In this document: piece after piece, positions 8,550-16,969 of the stretch | Numbering within the stretch: the first letter of the stretch is position 1 | Layout: each line of letters opens with the position of its first letter | Origin: Streptomyces venezuelae | Lineage (GTDB): Bacteria; Actinomycetota; Actinomycetes; Streptomycetales; Streptomycetaceae | NCBI RefSeq assembly: GCF_008642375.1 | Contig: NZ_CP029194.1 | Coordinates: 2,108,001 to 2,172,000 of the forward strand | Direction of reading: 5' to 3' | DNA length: 64,000 nucleotides | Program-made: the position numbers and the translations under genes | The notes under the pieces: generated by a model | What the model was told of the DNA's origin: nothing | Seen by the model: only the letters and a program-made list of their open reading frames with translations | Databases searched by the model: none

Positions 8550-8981
8550 CTACGAACGGGGGACGCCGGCGGTCCGGCCGCCCACGACCTCCTCCCCGTC
8601 GCCGCCCTCCGCGCCCTCGACCTCCGTACCGGCGGGGGCAAGAAGGAAAACGTTCCGGTCGACGCGGTGCATCCCGCTGCCGAGGCCGAAGACGACCCCG
8701 CTGCTGAAGTCGAGGATGCGCTTGGCCACATCGGCGTCGGCACTCGTCAGATCGAGGAGGACCGGGATCTGGGCGATGAGGTACTCGGCGACCTCACGGG
8801 CGTCGGCGAACACCTGGACCCGCAGCACGATCATGCGGCGCTGCTCGGCGGACTCGTACTGCTCGGGGATCGTGCGATGGTCGACCCTGGACGGCCATTC
8901 GTCACGGCCGCGCAGGGGCAGGACCTGGGCGAGGCCCTCCCACTGTTCGTCGGTGACGTCGTAGCTCTCGTACCTACTCAT
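8550..8981 (-). CDS. sepF: SepF-family cell-division protein (paralogue)
   Basis: This 143-residue protein has the SepF core: VLRVQVFADAREVAEYLIAQIPVLLDL, then VAKRILDFSSGVVFGLGSGMHRVDRNVFLL. The family anchors or bundles FtsZ at the division septum. The N-terminal amphipathic membrane-targeting helix of canonical SepF is replaced by MSRYESYDVTDEQWEGLAQV, as in the extra Streptomyces SepF-like proteins. The gene also lies outside the division cluster, so this is a paralogue. The start is chosen from GGGAGGA seven bases before ATG; the open frame extends upstream without similarity. The acidic/glycine-rich C-terminal tail is probably disordered. Confidence 0.85.
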   Translation of the reverse strand: MSRYESYDVTDEQWEGLAQVLPLRGRDEWPSRVDHRTIPEQYESAEQRRMIVLRVQVFADAREVAEYLIAQIPVLLDLTSADADVAKRILDFSSGVVFGLGSGMHRVDRNVFLLAPAGTEVEGAEGGDGEEVVGGRTAGVPRS

Positions 8982-9059
8982 GCGCACATCCTCCCGCTCC
9001 TCACCCGTTCGGCCCAACAACGACACGAGGTCATGGGCCTCAAGGGAAGCGGGCGGTAC

Positions 9060-10298
9060 TCAGGCGAAGGTCTTCGCCAGTCTGCGCAGGCCTTCCCTGA
9101 TCTCCTCGGCCGGGTGCGTGGTGAACGACAGCCGCACCGCGCCCGGGTCCGGCTCGCCCGAGAAGAAGGGCGCCCCCGGCACGTACGCCACCTCGTGGCC
9201 GACGGCGGTCCTGAGGAGTGCCGTCGCGTCGTGGCCGTCGGGGAGGTTGACCCAGATGAACATGCCGCCCTGCGGCCGGTTCCAGCGGCTGCCTTCGGGC
9301 AGGGCGGCCGGCAGGCCTTCGAGCATGGCGTCCCTGCGCTCCTGGTACGCGGCCCGCATCCCCGCGACGTGCGCGTCGAGGTCGCTGTCGCGCAGATAGC
9401 GCGCGGCCGCGGCCTGGTCGATGGAGGAGGTGTGCAGGTCGGCGGCCTGCTTCGTGATCACGCACGCGCGGCGCAGTCCGGCGGGGGCGCGCAGGAAGCC
9501 GAGCCGGAGCCCCGGGGCCATCACCTTGGAGAAGGAGCCGAGCAGGACGGTCCGGTCGGCGGCCGCGGGGTCGGCGGCGATGCAGGGGACGCGCTCGCCG
9601 TCGTAGCGGAGTTCGCCGTACGGGTCGTCCTCGACGATCCAGAATCCGTGCCGCGCGGCGGCTTCGGCGACGGCGGCGCGGCGCTCGGCGGGGAGCGTGC
9701 GGCCCGTGGGGTTCTGGAAGGTGGGGATGATGTAGAGGAGGGTGGCCTTCTCGCGTGCCGCGATCTCTTCGAGCGCGGCGGGGATGACGCCCTGGTCGTC
9801 GGTGGGTACGGGGACGACCCGGGCGCCGGCGAAAGAGAAGGTCTGGAGGGCCGCGAGGTAGCAGGGGTCCTCGACGAGGACGACACCACCCGGTTCGACG
9901 AGGGCCGCCGTGAGGAGGGTGAGGGCCTGCTGCGAGCCGGTGGTGATCAGCAGGTCGTCGGGGTCCGTGGGCAGGTCACGCTCCGTGAGCCGGCCCGCGA
10001 CGGCGGCGCGCAGCTCCGGGTCGCCCTCGGTGGTCGAGTACTGGAGGGCCTGTCGCGGGATTTCGGCCAGTACGCGGTCGTACGCCGCTCGGATCCCCGC
10101 GATGTCGAACAGCTCGGGGGCGGGCAGTCCGCCGGCGAACGAGATCACCTCGGGGCGCGCGGTGAGCGCCAGGATGTCCCGTACCGGCGACGACGCGACA
10201 CCGGCCAGCCGGGAGGCGGTGGCGGGGACCGGTACGGCCTGGCCGGGCGTACGGGAGGTGGTGGCGGCGTTCGCGGGGGTCGGGGCGGCGGAATGCAT
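9060..10298 (-). CDS. PLP-dependent aminotransferase, class I/II (LysN/2-aminoadipate type)
   Basis: This fold-type I aminotransferase has 412 residues. The PLP lysine is Lys258 in GSFSKVMAPGLRLGF. FQNPTGR near residue 195 and EDDPYGELRY near 223 are standard cofactor and substrate motifs. The subgroup, similar to the enzyme half of MocR regulators but without a DNA-binding domain, includes 2-aminoadipate and aromatic/branched-chain aminotransferases; the substrate is not determined. The 45-residue N-terminal extension is Ala/Pro/Thr-rich. It lies beside the proline/hydroxyproline-type genes, separated by 122 bp from the GntR gene. Confidence 0.85.
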   Translation of the reverse strand: MHSAAPTPANAATTSRTPGQAVPVPATASRLAGVASSPVRDILALTARPEVISFAGGLPAPELFDIAGIRAAYDRVLAEIPRQALQYSTTEGDPELRAAVAGRLTERDLPTDPDDLLITTGSQQALTLLTAALVEPGGVVLVEDPCYLAALQTFSFAGARVVPVPTDDQGVIPAALEEIAAREKATLLYIIPTFQNPTGRTLPAERRAAVAEAAARHGFWIVEDDPYGELRYDGERVPCIAADPAAADRTVLLGSFSKVMAPGLRLGFLRAPAGLRRACVITKQAADLHTSSIDQAAAARYLRDSDLDAHVAGMRAAYQERRDAMLEGLPAALPEGSRWNRPQGGMFIWVNLPDGHDATALLRTAVGHEVAYVPGAPFFSGEPDPGAVRLSFTTHPAEEIREGLRRLAKTFA

Positions 10299-10420
10299 GG
10301 CGTCAGCATATAGATCACCCGCCGGCTGTCCAGACTTCGCGGAATCCCTCTGGGCAAAGCCGAGTTGGCGCTCTCCCGCATGTCGTCCGACGGCGGGATC
10401 GCGCCACCCCGGCCCCGTGT

Positions 10421-11116
10421 TCAGACGGCCGTGGCCTGCCCGGCGGGCTCGTCGCGGGCGTCGGCCCAGAGGGAGCGGACATGGCCGAGGTGGCGGCGCA
10501 TGCAGTCCTCGGCGCCCTGGGCGTCACCGGCCAGCACCAGGTCGAGGAGTTCGAGGTGTTCCTCGGCGGAGGAGACGAGCTTGCCCGCCTCGTCCAGGCC
10601 GGTGAGGCCGTAGAGGCGGGAGCGCTTGCGGAGGTCTCCGACGGTCTCGACGAGGCGATCGTTTCCGGACAGAGCGAGCAGGGCGAGGTGGAAGCGGCGG
10701 TCGGCCTCCAGGTAGCCGATGAGGTCGTGCTCCCTGGCGCGGGAGACGATCTCCTCGGCGACCGGCCGGAGTTCCTCCAGCTCGGCCTTGGTGGCCTTGC
10801 GCGTGACGCGGCCGATGGTGGGGACCTCGATGAGGGTCCGCAGTTCGGTGAACTGGTCGAGGTCGCGCTCGCTGACCTCGGTGATGCGGAAGCCCTTGTT
10901 GCGTACGGGCTCGACCAGACCCTCGCGGGCGAGGTCGAGCATCGCCTCGCGGACCGGGGTCGCCGAGACACCGAGATCGGCGGCGAGCCCGGGGGCCGAG
11001 TAGACCTGGCCGGGGCGGAGTTCACCCGCTATCAGGGCGGCCCGGAGGGCGTGCCCGACCTGGTCGCGGAGCCGCTCCTGCGCCCTCACGAGGCCGTACT
11101 GTTTCAGGTCACCCAT
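10421..11116 (-). CDS. GntR/FadR-family (FCD) transcriptional regulator
   Basis: The 231-residue protein has an N-terminal winged helix (RDQVGHALRAALIAGELRPGQVYSAPGLAADLGVS is its first part, split here by family convention) and a C-terminal all-helical FCD ligand domain. It should bind DNA as a dimer and respond to a metabolite. It lies directly upstream of the proline racemase-family gene in the same direction, 86 bp after which no other promoter is obvious. Its own leader carries two ATGTCACG copies 23 bp apart, and a related 12-bp site precedes the DapA-family gene. Both fit autoregulation plus control of the neighbouring catabolic genes. GGAGGG precedes the ATG. Confidence 0.85.
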   Translation of the reverse strand: MGDLKQYGLVRAQERLRDQVGHALRAALIAGELRPGQVYSAPGLAADLGVSATPVREAMLDLAREGLVEPVRNKGFRITEVSERDLDQFTELRTLIEVPTIGRVTRKATKAELEELRPVAEEIVSRAREHDLIGYLEADRRFHLALLALSGNDRLVETVGDLRKRSRLYGLTGLDEAGKLVSSAEEHLELLDLVLAGDAQGAEDCMRRHLGHVRSLWADARDEPAGQATAV

Positions 11117-11131
11117 CGTGCGCCCTCCGAG

Positions 11132-11162
11132 ATGTCACGGAGGAGCATCGTACAATGTCACG
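11132..11162. promoter_or_regulatory. Candidate operator of the FCD GntR regulator
   Basis: ATGTCACG occurs at 11132-11139 and again at 11155-11162, 23 bp apart (two helical turns). The second copy extends to GTACAATGTCAC (11150-11161). Its reverse complement, GTGACATTGTAC, matches GTGACATTTTAC at 13301-13312, ahead of the DapA-family gene, at 11 of 12 positions. Confidence 0.5.
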
Positions 11163-11202
11163 TTTCTCCGCCGGCCCGTGCGGGGCAGGCCCGCAGGGCG
11201 GG

Positions 11203-12207
11203 TCAGAGGAGGAACCCGGCGGGGAAGGGGTCGTCGGGGTCGAGGAAGTACTGCGCCGTGCCGGTGATCCAGGCGCGGCCGGTCACCGTGGGAACGACGG
11301 CGGGCACGCCGCCCACCTCGGTCTCGCCGACGAGCCGGCCGGTGAACTCCGTACCGATGAAGGACTCGTTGACGAAGTCGGTGTCGAGCGGGAGCTCGCC
11401 GCGCGCGTGGAGCTGGGCCATGCGGGCGCTGGTCCCGGTGCCGCAGGGGGAACGGTCGAACCAGCCCGGATGGATGGCCATCGCGTGCCGCGAGCGGGTC
11501 GCGTCCGAACCGGGTGCGGCCAGATAGACGTGCTTCACCCCGGCGATGGCCGGGTCCAGGGGGTGGACGGGCCGGTCGGGACCGGAGTTGATCGACTCCA
11601 TGACGGCGAGTCCTGCGGCGAGGAGGTCGTCCTTGCGGTCGCGGTCGAACGGCAGCCCCAGGGAGTCGAGAGCGACGAAGGCGTAGAAGTTGCCGCCGTA
11701 GGCGAGGTCGTAGGTGACGGTGCCGTACCCGGGCACCTCCGTCTTGAGGTCGAGCCCGACGGAGAACGCCGGCACGTTGGTGAGCGTGACCGCCTTCGCG
11801 GCGCCGTCCTCGACCTGGACGTCGACGCTGACGAGTCCGGCCGGGGTGTCGAGGCGGACGGTGGTGACCGGCTCGACGACCGGCACCATCCCGGTCTCGA
11901 CGAGCACGGTCGCGACCCCGATCGTGCCGTGACCGCACATCGGCAGCAGCCCGGACACCTCGATGTACAGCACGCCGTAGTCCGCGTCCGGCCGGGTGGG
12001 CGGCTGCAGGATGGCGCCGCTCATCGCGGCGTGACCGCGCGGCTCGAGCATGAGGAGCGTACGGAGGTGGTCCATGTGCTCGATGAAGTGCAGCCGGCGC
12101 TCGGCCATCGTGGCGCCGGGAATGACCCCGACACCACCGGTGATCACGCGCGTGGGCATGCCCTCGGTGTGCGAGTCGACGGCATGGAAGACATGGCGCG
12201 TGCGCAT
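11203..12207 (-). CDS. Proline racemase-family enzyme, probable 4-hydroxyproline 2-epimerase
   Basis: This cofactor-free epimerase has 334 residues. The two catalytic thiols are Cys91 in MCGHGT and Cys255 in SPCGTGTSA. Having two cysteines fits proline racemase or hydroxyproline epimerase rather than a trans-3-hydroxyproline dehydratase, which has Ser or Thr in the first position. The neighbouring DapA-family lyase favours hydroxyproline catabolism: trans-4-hydroxy-L-proline to cis-4-hydroxy-D-proline. A D-hydroxyproline oxidase and a ketoglutarate-semialdehyde dehydrogenase, expected for a full pathway, are not in the window. The GntR gene upstream on the map is transcribed in the same direction. 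Confidence 0.85.
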   Translation of the reverse strand: MRTRHVFHAVDSHTEGMPTRVITGGVGVIPGATMAERRLHFIEHMDHLRTLLMLEPRGHAAMSGAILQPPTRPDADYGVLYIEVSGLLPMCGHGTIGVATVLVETGMVPVVEPVTTVRLDTPAGLVSVDVQVEDGAAKAVTLTNVPAFSVGLDLKTEVPGYGTVTYDLAYGGNFYAFVALDSLGLPFDRDRKDDLLAAGLAVMESINSGPDRPVHPLDPAIAGVKHVYLAAPGSDATRSRHAMAIHPGWFDRSPCGTGTSARMAQLHARGELPLDTDFVNESFIGTEFTGRLVGETEVGGVPAVVPTVTGRAWITGTAQYFLDPDDPFPAGFLL

Positions 12208-12250
12208 GAGGTCCCTTTCGGACGGAAGCTGAGGAGCTGAGGAACTGACG

Positions 12251-12322
12251 TACGGATGTACGGAGGTACGGAGGTACGGAGGTACGGAGGTACGGAGGTA
12301 CGGAGGTACGGAGGTACGGAGG
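12251..12322. repeat. Nine tandem copies of 8-bp TACGGAGG between two catabolic genes
   Basis: One TACGGATG unit is followed by eight exact TACGGAGG units in the gap between the epimerase and DapA-family genes. The unit is not a multiple of three, so it is non-coding. On the minus strand, which carries the genes, it reads CCTCCGTA and could affect the spacing or structure of the message. Confidence 0.9.
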
Positions 12323-12362
12323 AGCTTGAGGAACTCGGGCAGGAGCTCAGAGGGTCAGGAGC

Positions 12363-13277
12363 TCACGCGTGCCCCTCGGCGAGGGCCTTCTCCGTGGCGG
12401 CGCGCACGACCGCGTCCTGCTCGGGCGTCAGCGCCATGCGGGGCGGGCGGGTGGCTCCGCCGTGGCGTCCGGCGAGGTCCATGGAGAGCTTGATCGCCTG
12501 GACGAACTCGACCTTGGAGTCCCAGCGCAGCAGCGGGTGGAGCGACTTGTAGAGCGGGAGCGCGACGGCGAGGTCGCCGGCGACGGCGGCCCGGTAGAGC
12601 GTGGCGCAGCTGCGGGGCAGGGCGTTCGGGTAGCCGGCGATCCAGCCGACCGCGCCGGCGAGCGCCAGCTCCAGGAGGACGTCGTCGGCGCCGATCAGGA
12701 GGTCCAGCTCCGGGGCGAGTTCGGCGATCTCGTACGCCCTGCGGACGTCGCCGCTGAACTCCTTGACCGCCACGATGCTTCCGTCGCGGTGCAGGCGCGC
12801 GAGCAGGTCGGGGGTGAGGTCGACCTTGGTGTCGAGGGGGTTGTTGTACGCGACGACGGGCAGGCCGGCGGCAGCGACCTCTGCGTAGTGGGCGCGTACG
12901 GCCCGCTCGTCGGCGCGGTAGGAGTTGGGCGGCAGGAGCAGGACCGACCCGGCCCCGGCCTCGGCGGCCTGCTCGGCCCAGCGGCGCGACTCGGCGCTCC
13001 CGTAGGCGGAGACGCCGGGCATGACCCGCGCCCCGTCGCCCGCGGCCTCGACGGCGGTACGGACGACCCGGCCGCGCTCCTCGTCGGTCAGGGTCGGGTA
13101 CTCACCGAGGGAGCCGTTCGGGACGACCCCGTCACACCCGTTGGCGATCAGCCAGGCCACGTGCTCCGCGTACGCGTCGAGGTCGACGGAACGGTCGTCG
13201 CGCAGGGGGAGGGCGGTGGCGACCATGATGCCGTGCCAGGGGTGGGCACGGTGCGCCGGGGCATGCTCGTGGGTCAT
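12363..13277 (-). CDS. DapA/DHDPS-family lyase, candidate pyrroline-4-hydroxy-2-carboxylate deaminase
   Basis: This 304-residue class I aldolase-type TIM barrel has the Schiff-base lysine Lys172 in AVKEFSGD, the catalytic tyrosine in VVAYNNP (Tyr144) and the GSLGEYPTLTDEER loop. The family covers dihydrodipicolinate synthase, N-acetylneuraminate lyase and hydroxyproline-pathway deaminases. The context beside an epimerase of the proline racemase family makes the deaminase role the best guess. The start is set by AAGGGAG seven bases before ATG. A putative GntR-family operator lies 24 bp upstream. The gene is first in the epimerase-GntR direction and may be co-transcribed across the 8-bp repeat array. 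Confidence 0.85.
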   Translation of the reverse strand: MTHEHAPAHRAHPWHGIMVATALPLRDDRSVDLDAYAEHVAWLIANGCDGVVPNGSLGEYPTLTDEERGRVVRTAVEAAGDGARVMPGVSAYGSAESRRWAEQAAEAGAGSVLLLPPNSYRADERAVRAHYAEVAAAGLPVVAYNNPLDTKVDLTPDLLARLHRDGSIVAVKEFSGDVRRAYEIAELAPELDLLIGADDVLLELALAGAVGWIAGYPNALPRSCATLYRAAVAGDLAVALPLYKSLHPLLRWDSKVEFVQAIKLSMDLAGRHGGATRPPRMALTPEQDAVVRAATEKALAEGHA

Positions 13278-13300
13278 GGAGGAACTCCCTTGTATGGTGT

Positions 13301-13312
13301 GTGACATTTTAC
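13301..13312. promoter_or_regulatory. Second candidate GntR operator, upstream of the DapA-family gene
   Basis: GTGACATTTTAC lies 24-35 bp upstream of the start codon and differs by one base from the site before the GntR gene. A shared site at both ends of the cluster suggests a local regulon. Confidence 0.45.
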
Positions 13313-13415
13313 CGATCGTCGGTATCGCCACAAGAGGTGAGTTCCATGGCCTGGCCGGACGACTGCCGTGGCCGGGGACGTCTTCCGCGGCCGGAGACGA
13401 CTTCCGCAGCCGGAC

Positions 13416-13446
13416 GGGCGCGCCGCCCCTATGGGAAGGCGCGCCC
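13416..13446 (-). terminator. Hairpin terminator of the phosphoesterase gene
   Basis: Perfect 9-bp arms GGGCGCGCC/GGCGCGCCC enclose a 13-nt loop, two bases past the phosphoesterase stop codon. There is no T-run, as is usual in Streptomyces. Confidence 0.6.
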
Positions 13447-13448
13447 GC

Positions 13449-14333
13449 TCACGGGACGAGGACCGGGCGCGGCACGTTCCTGGGGTGGCCGGGGCGCTTC
13501 CACTCCCTCGGGTAGCCGACCGACACCTCCTCGAAACGCACGCCGTCGTGCCAGGTGGTCCGGGGGATGTGGAGGTGGCCGTAGACCGCCACGGCGGTGT
13601 TGAACCGGCGGTGCCAGTCCGCCGTGCGCTCCGTCCCGCACCACTGGGCGAACTCCGGGTAGCGCAGGATCCTGGTCGGTTCGCGGAGCAGGGGCCAGTG
13701 GTTGACCAGGACGAGCGGGACGTCGGGGTCGCACTCCGCGAGGCGTCGCTCCGTGAGGGCCACCCGGGCCGCGCACCAGTCCTCGCGGCCCGCGTACGGG
13801 TCAGGGTGCAGGAAGAACTCGTCGGTGCACACCACCCCCGCCTCGTAGGCCTGCTCCAGCGACTCCGCCTTGTTCGCGGCGGTCGGCGTGCGGAAGCTGT
13901 AGTCGTACAGGAGGAAGAGGGGCGCGACGCGGACCGGGCCGCCGTCGCCCTCCCACAGGGCGTACGGGTCCTCGGGGGTCAGCACGCCGAGGCCGCGGCA
14001 GACGTCGACCAGGTACTCGTACCGCTCGACGCCCCGCAGCTGGACGGGGTCCTCGTTCGGCGTCCACAGCTCGTGGTTGCCCGGGCTCCAGATGACCCGG
14101 GCGAAGCGCTCGCTGAGCGTCCGCAGCGCCCAGGTGATCTGCTCGGACATCTCCCCCACGTCACCGGCCACGATCAGCCAGTCGCCGTCCGACGTCGGGC
14201 GGAGCTCTTCGACGATCCGCCGGTTCTCCTCGTGGGAGACGTGCAGGTCGCTGATGGCGAGGAGCTGCGGCCGACGATCAGAGGGATCGACGTCCACGGA
14301 TAACGTCACGGATGGAGTCACGGATCGCGTCAC
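13449..14333 (-). CDS. Calcineurin-like metallophosphoesterase
   Basis: The 294-residue protein has all metallophosphoesterase motifs in order: SDLHVSH, AGDVGE, SPGNHELW, NHWPL and GHLH. It therefore should bind two metal ions and hydrolyse a phosphomono- or diester; the substrate is unknown. The N-terminus reads VTRSVTPSVTLSVD, because GTG recurs in a short DNA repeat and offers four possible starts. GAGG seven bases before the outermost GTG supports 14333. It is followed by a hairpin terminator. Confidence 0.8.
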   Translation of the reverse strand: MTRSVTPSVTLSVDVDPSDRRPQLLAISDLHVSHEENRRIVEELRPTSDGDWLIVAGDVGEMSEQITWALRTLSERFARVIWSPGNHELWTPNEDPVQLRGVERYEYLVDVCRGLGVLTPEDPYALWEGDGGPVRVAPLFLLYDYSFRTPTAANKAESLEQAYEAGVVCTDEFFLHPDPYAGREDWCAARVALTERRLAECDPDVPLVLVNHWPLLREPTRILRYPEFAQWCGTERTADWHRRFNTAVAVYGHLHIPRTTWHDGVRFEEVSVGYPREWKRPGHPRNVPRPVLVP

Positions 14334-14409
14334 GGATGACCTCTTTCTCTCGGACAGCGCCCTCTCCGGCGGTGTCCACTCGGGCGGCGTCCACTCAGGC
14401 GGCGTTCCC

Positions 14410-15207
14410 TCAGGCGGCGTCGGGGCGGCTCGCGATGATCACGGTGGCGTCCAGCTCGTCGTCGGTGGCCACCCGGGCGACGAGCCCGGCGGCGGAGACC
14501 GCGGCCACGGCCTCGTCGGCCTGCCGCTCGCTCGTCTCGAACAGCAGGACGCCGCCCGGGGCCAGCCACTCGCCGGCCTCGGCGACGACGCGCCGCAGGA
14601 TCTCCAGACCGTCCACTCCCCCGTCGAGCGCCACGCGCGCCTCGTGGTCGCGGGCCTCGGAGGGCAGCAGCTCGATCTCCACGGTGGGCACGTACGGGAC
14701 GTTGGACAGCAGGACGTCCACGCGGCCCTTCAGCCCGGCGGGCAGCGCCTCGAAGAGGTCGCCCTCGTAGACCTCGCCGCCGGCCGGAGTCACATTTCGC
14801 CGGGCGCAGGCGACGGCGGCCGGGTCGACGTCCGCTGCGTGCAGCTCGACCTCGCCCAGGGCAGCGGCGAGCGCGACACCCAGCGCACCGGAGCCGCAGC
14901 ACAGGTCGACGACGACCGCGCGCTCCGGAGCGAGCTCCGCCGCCTGCTGGACGAGCGCCTCCGTACGCCGCCGGGGTACAAAGACCTCGGCGTCGACCTC
15001 GATCCGCAGGCCGCGGAACTCCGCGTAGCCGACGACGTGCTCCAGCGGCAGCCCGACGACACGCCGCTCGACCATCGCCTCCAGCTCCGCGGCGTCACCG
15101 GCCGCAGCCATGATCATCTCCGCCTCGTCCTCGGCGAAGACGCACCCCGCGGTCCGGAGCCGGGTGACGATGGCGGATGCGGAGTGGTCGAGCGAAGGAA
15201 CGGACAT
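14410..15207 (-). CDS. PrmC-related methyltransferase with NVPY in place of NPPY
   Basis: This 265-residue SAM methyltransferase resembles the release-factor glutamine methyltransferase PrmC. It keeps the N-terminal helical domain, the VPRRRTEALV segment and the SAM loop VVDLCCGSGALGVAL. The catalytic (D/N)PPY motif reads SNVPY. I recall an actinobacterial PrmC-related group with this change, so it may have another substrate. The start is placed at MSVPSLDHS because GAAAGG lies five bases upstream. The upstream open frame is a low-complexity stretch of CAACGG-type repeats, not coding. Confidence 0.8.
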   Translation of the reverse strand: MSVPSLDHSASAIVTRLRTAGCVFAEDEAEMIMAAAGDAAELEAMVERRVVGLPLEHVVGYAEFRGLRIEVDAEVFVPRRRTEALVQQAAELAPERAVVVDLCCGSGALGVALAAALGEVELHAADVDPAAVACARRNVTPAGGEVYEGDLFEALPAGLKGRVDVLLSNVPYVPTVEIELLPSEARDHEARVALDGGVDGLEILRRVVAEAGEWLAPGGVLLFETSERQADEAVAAVSAAGLVARVATDDELDATVIIASRPDAA

Positions 15208-15341
15208 GGAGGCCTTTCGAGCAACTGCAACGGCAACTGGAACGGCAACGGCAACAGCTGCAAGCACAGCAACGGAGATCAACGACGGACGTCCACATTA
15301 TCCGACGAACCCATCTCGCCCTTTGCTCGCACCAGTTGCGG

Positions 15342-16007
15342 TCAGGGCTCGATGAGGCCGACGCGGATGGCGTAGCGGGTGAGTTCGAGGCGGTCGCGCA
15401 GGCCTAGCTTCTGAAGCAGGTTGGCCCGGTGACGCTCCACCGTCTTGGGGCTGATGACGAGGAAGTCGCCGATCTCCTTGGAGCTGTGGCCCTCCGCGAC
15501 GAGCTTGAGGATCTCCTCCTCGCGCTCGGTGATGGGCCGGTCCGGGATCCGGCCGCCGGAACGGACGCTGTCGAGGTAGGTACGGACGAGGGTGGTCTCC
15601 GCACCGGGGTAGATGAAGGGTTCGTCGCGCAGCGCGGCGCGGCAGGCCTCGACGAGGTCGCGGTCGGCGACGGATTTGAGTACGTAGCCGGAGGCTCCGG
15701 CGCGCAAGGCCTCGAAGAAGTACTGCTCGTAGTCGTACATGGTCAGCATCAGGATCCGCAGCCCCGGCCGGATGCGGGCGAGTTCGCGGGCTGCCTGGAG
15801 GCCGGTCCGGCGGGGCATGGCGATGTCGAGGACGGCGAGGTCGATGTCGAGGCTGCGGGCCTGGGCGACGGCCTCCGCTCCGTCGGCGGCCTCGGCGACC
15901 ACGGTGAGGTCCGGTTCGGAGTCGAGGATGAGCCGTACACCGCGGCGTACGAGGGTGTGGTCGTCGGCGAGCAGGATGCGGGCGGGTCCTGCGGCGGGCT
16001 GGGTCAT
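15342..16007 (-). CDS. NarL/FixJ-type response regulator
   Basis: The 221-residue protein has an N-terminal receiver with the phosphoacceptor Asp61 in LAVLDIAMP and a C-terminal LuxR-type helix-turn-helix (ITEREEEILKLVAEGHS). It overlaps the preceding sensor kinase by 4 bp (ATGA), so the two form a coupled two-component pair. The target genes are unknown. The nearest divergent gene is the KhtT/KhtU antiporter pair at 17275. Confidence 0.92.
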   Translation of the reverse strand: MTQPAAGPARILLADDHTLVRRGVRLILDSEPDLTVVAEAADGAEAVAQARSLDIDLAVLDIAMPRRTGLQAARELARIRPGLRILMLTMYDYEQYFFEALRAGASGYVLKSVADRDLVEACRAALRDEPFIYPGAETTLVRTYLDSVRSGGRIPDRPITEREEEILKLVAEGHSSKEIGDFLVISPKTVERHRANLLQKLGLRDRLELTRYAIRVGLIEP

Positions 16008-16969
16008 CGTGCGGCCTTCGTCGTGTCGGCGATGTCGAGTCGGACCTCGGTACCGCCGTGCGGGCGAGCGCCGACGAGGAGTTCGGCGCCGATCAGCAGG
16101 GCGCGCTCGCGCATCCCGCGGATGCCGGCGCCCTCGGGCGCCTCACCGAGGCCGTGTCCGTCGTCGCGGACGAGCAGTCCGGTGCCGCCGCCGGGCAGGG
16201 GCCGCAGGTGCACCTCGACGCGGGTGGCGCCGGAGTGGCGGGCGGCGTTCGTCAGGCCTTCCTGGGCGACGCGGTAGAGGACCAGTTCGGTGGCCGCGTC
16301 GAGGTGGGGCAGGCCCGGGGTGATGTGCGCGGTGACGCCCAGGCGCGGGGTGGTGAACTCGGCGGCCAGGGAGCGCAGGGCGCTGTGCAGGCCGAGTTCC
16401 TCCAGGACGCCCGGGCGCAGCCGGCGGGCGATGCGGCGGATCTCGTCGAGGCTGGCGCGGGTGGTCTCCTGGGCCTGGTGCAGGTCGGTGCGGAGCGGTT
16501 CGGGGGCGCGGTCGGCGGCGTACTTGAGCTGGAGGAGGACGGCGGTGAGGGTCTGGCCGATCTCGTCGTGGAGCTCCTGGGCGATGCGCCGGCGTTCGGC
16601 CTCCAGGGCGGTGAGCACCCGGCCGCTGCTGGTGGCCCGCTCGGCTTCGAGGCGGTCGAGCATGGCGTTGAAGGTCTGGGTGAGTGCGGCGACCTCGCCG
16701 TCTCCGGTGACGGCCGGGCGGGCCCCGGGCTTGAGGAGGTCGGCGGTGGCCATGGCCCGGTTCAGCCGGGCGAGCGGGGCCAGTCCGACCCTGAGGAGCA
16801 CCGCGTTGACGACCAGCATCGCGACCAGCCCGCCGAGCAGGACGAGGGCCTCGCCGAACAGGACCGGGGTGGAGACCGTGACCGGCCCGAGGAGCAGGGC
16901 CACCGCGATGGCCAGAACGCCGGTGTTCAGGAGGAAGATCCGCCAGTACAGCGACACGGCCGCATACAC
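16004..16969 (-). CDS. Membrane sensor histidine kinase (HisKA_3, HAMP)
   Basis: The 321-residue kinase has two N-terminal membrane helices (about 10-30 and 35-60) with almost no extracytoplasmic loop. A HAMP-like linker, dimerisation helix with His134 in QELHDEIGQ, and a C-terminal ATPase domain (RDDGHGLGEAPEGAGIRGM) follow. The short sensing region suggests a membrane-state or cytoplasmic cue, as in LiaS-like kinases. It pairs with the response regulator downstream. Four 10-bp repeats lie 70-110 bp upstream. Confidence 0.9.
   Translation of the reverse strand: MYAAVSLYWRIFLLNTGVLAIAVALLLGPVTVSTPVLFGEALVLLGGLVAMLVVNAVLLRVGLAPLARLNRAMATADLLKPGARPAVTGDGEVAALTQTFNAMLDRLEAERATSSGRVLTALEAERRRIAQELHDEIGQTLTAVLLQLKYAADRAPEPLRTDLHQAQETTRASLDEIRRIARRLRPGVLEELGLHSALRSLAAEFTTPRLGVTAHITPGLPHLDAATELVLYRVAQEGLTNAARHSGATRVEVHLRPLPGGGTGLLVRDDGHGLGEAPEGAGIRGMRERALLIGAELLVGARPHGGTEVRLDIADTTKAAR

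Noticed and set aside
12251..12322. Tandem array considered as a CRISPR
   Set aside because: Units are 8 bp with no spacers. The same applies to the other tandem arrays in the window.
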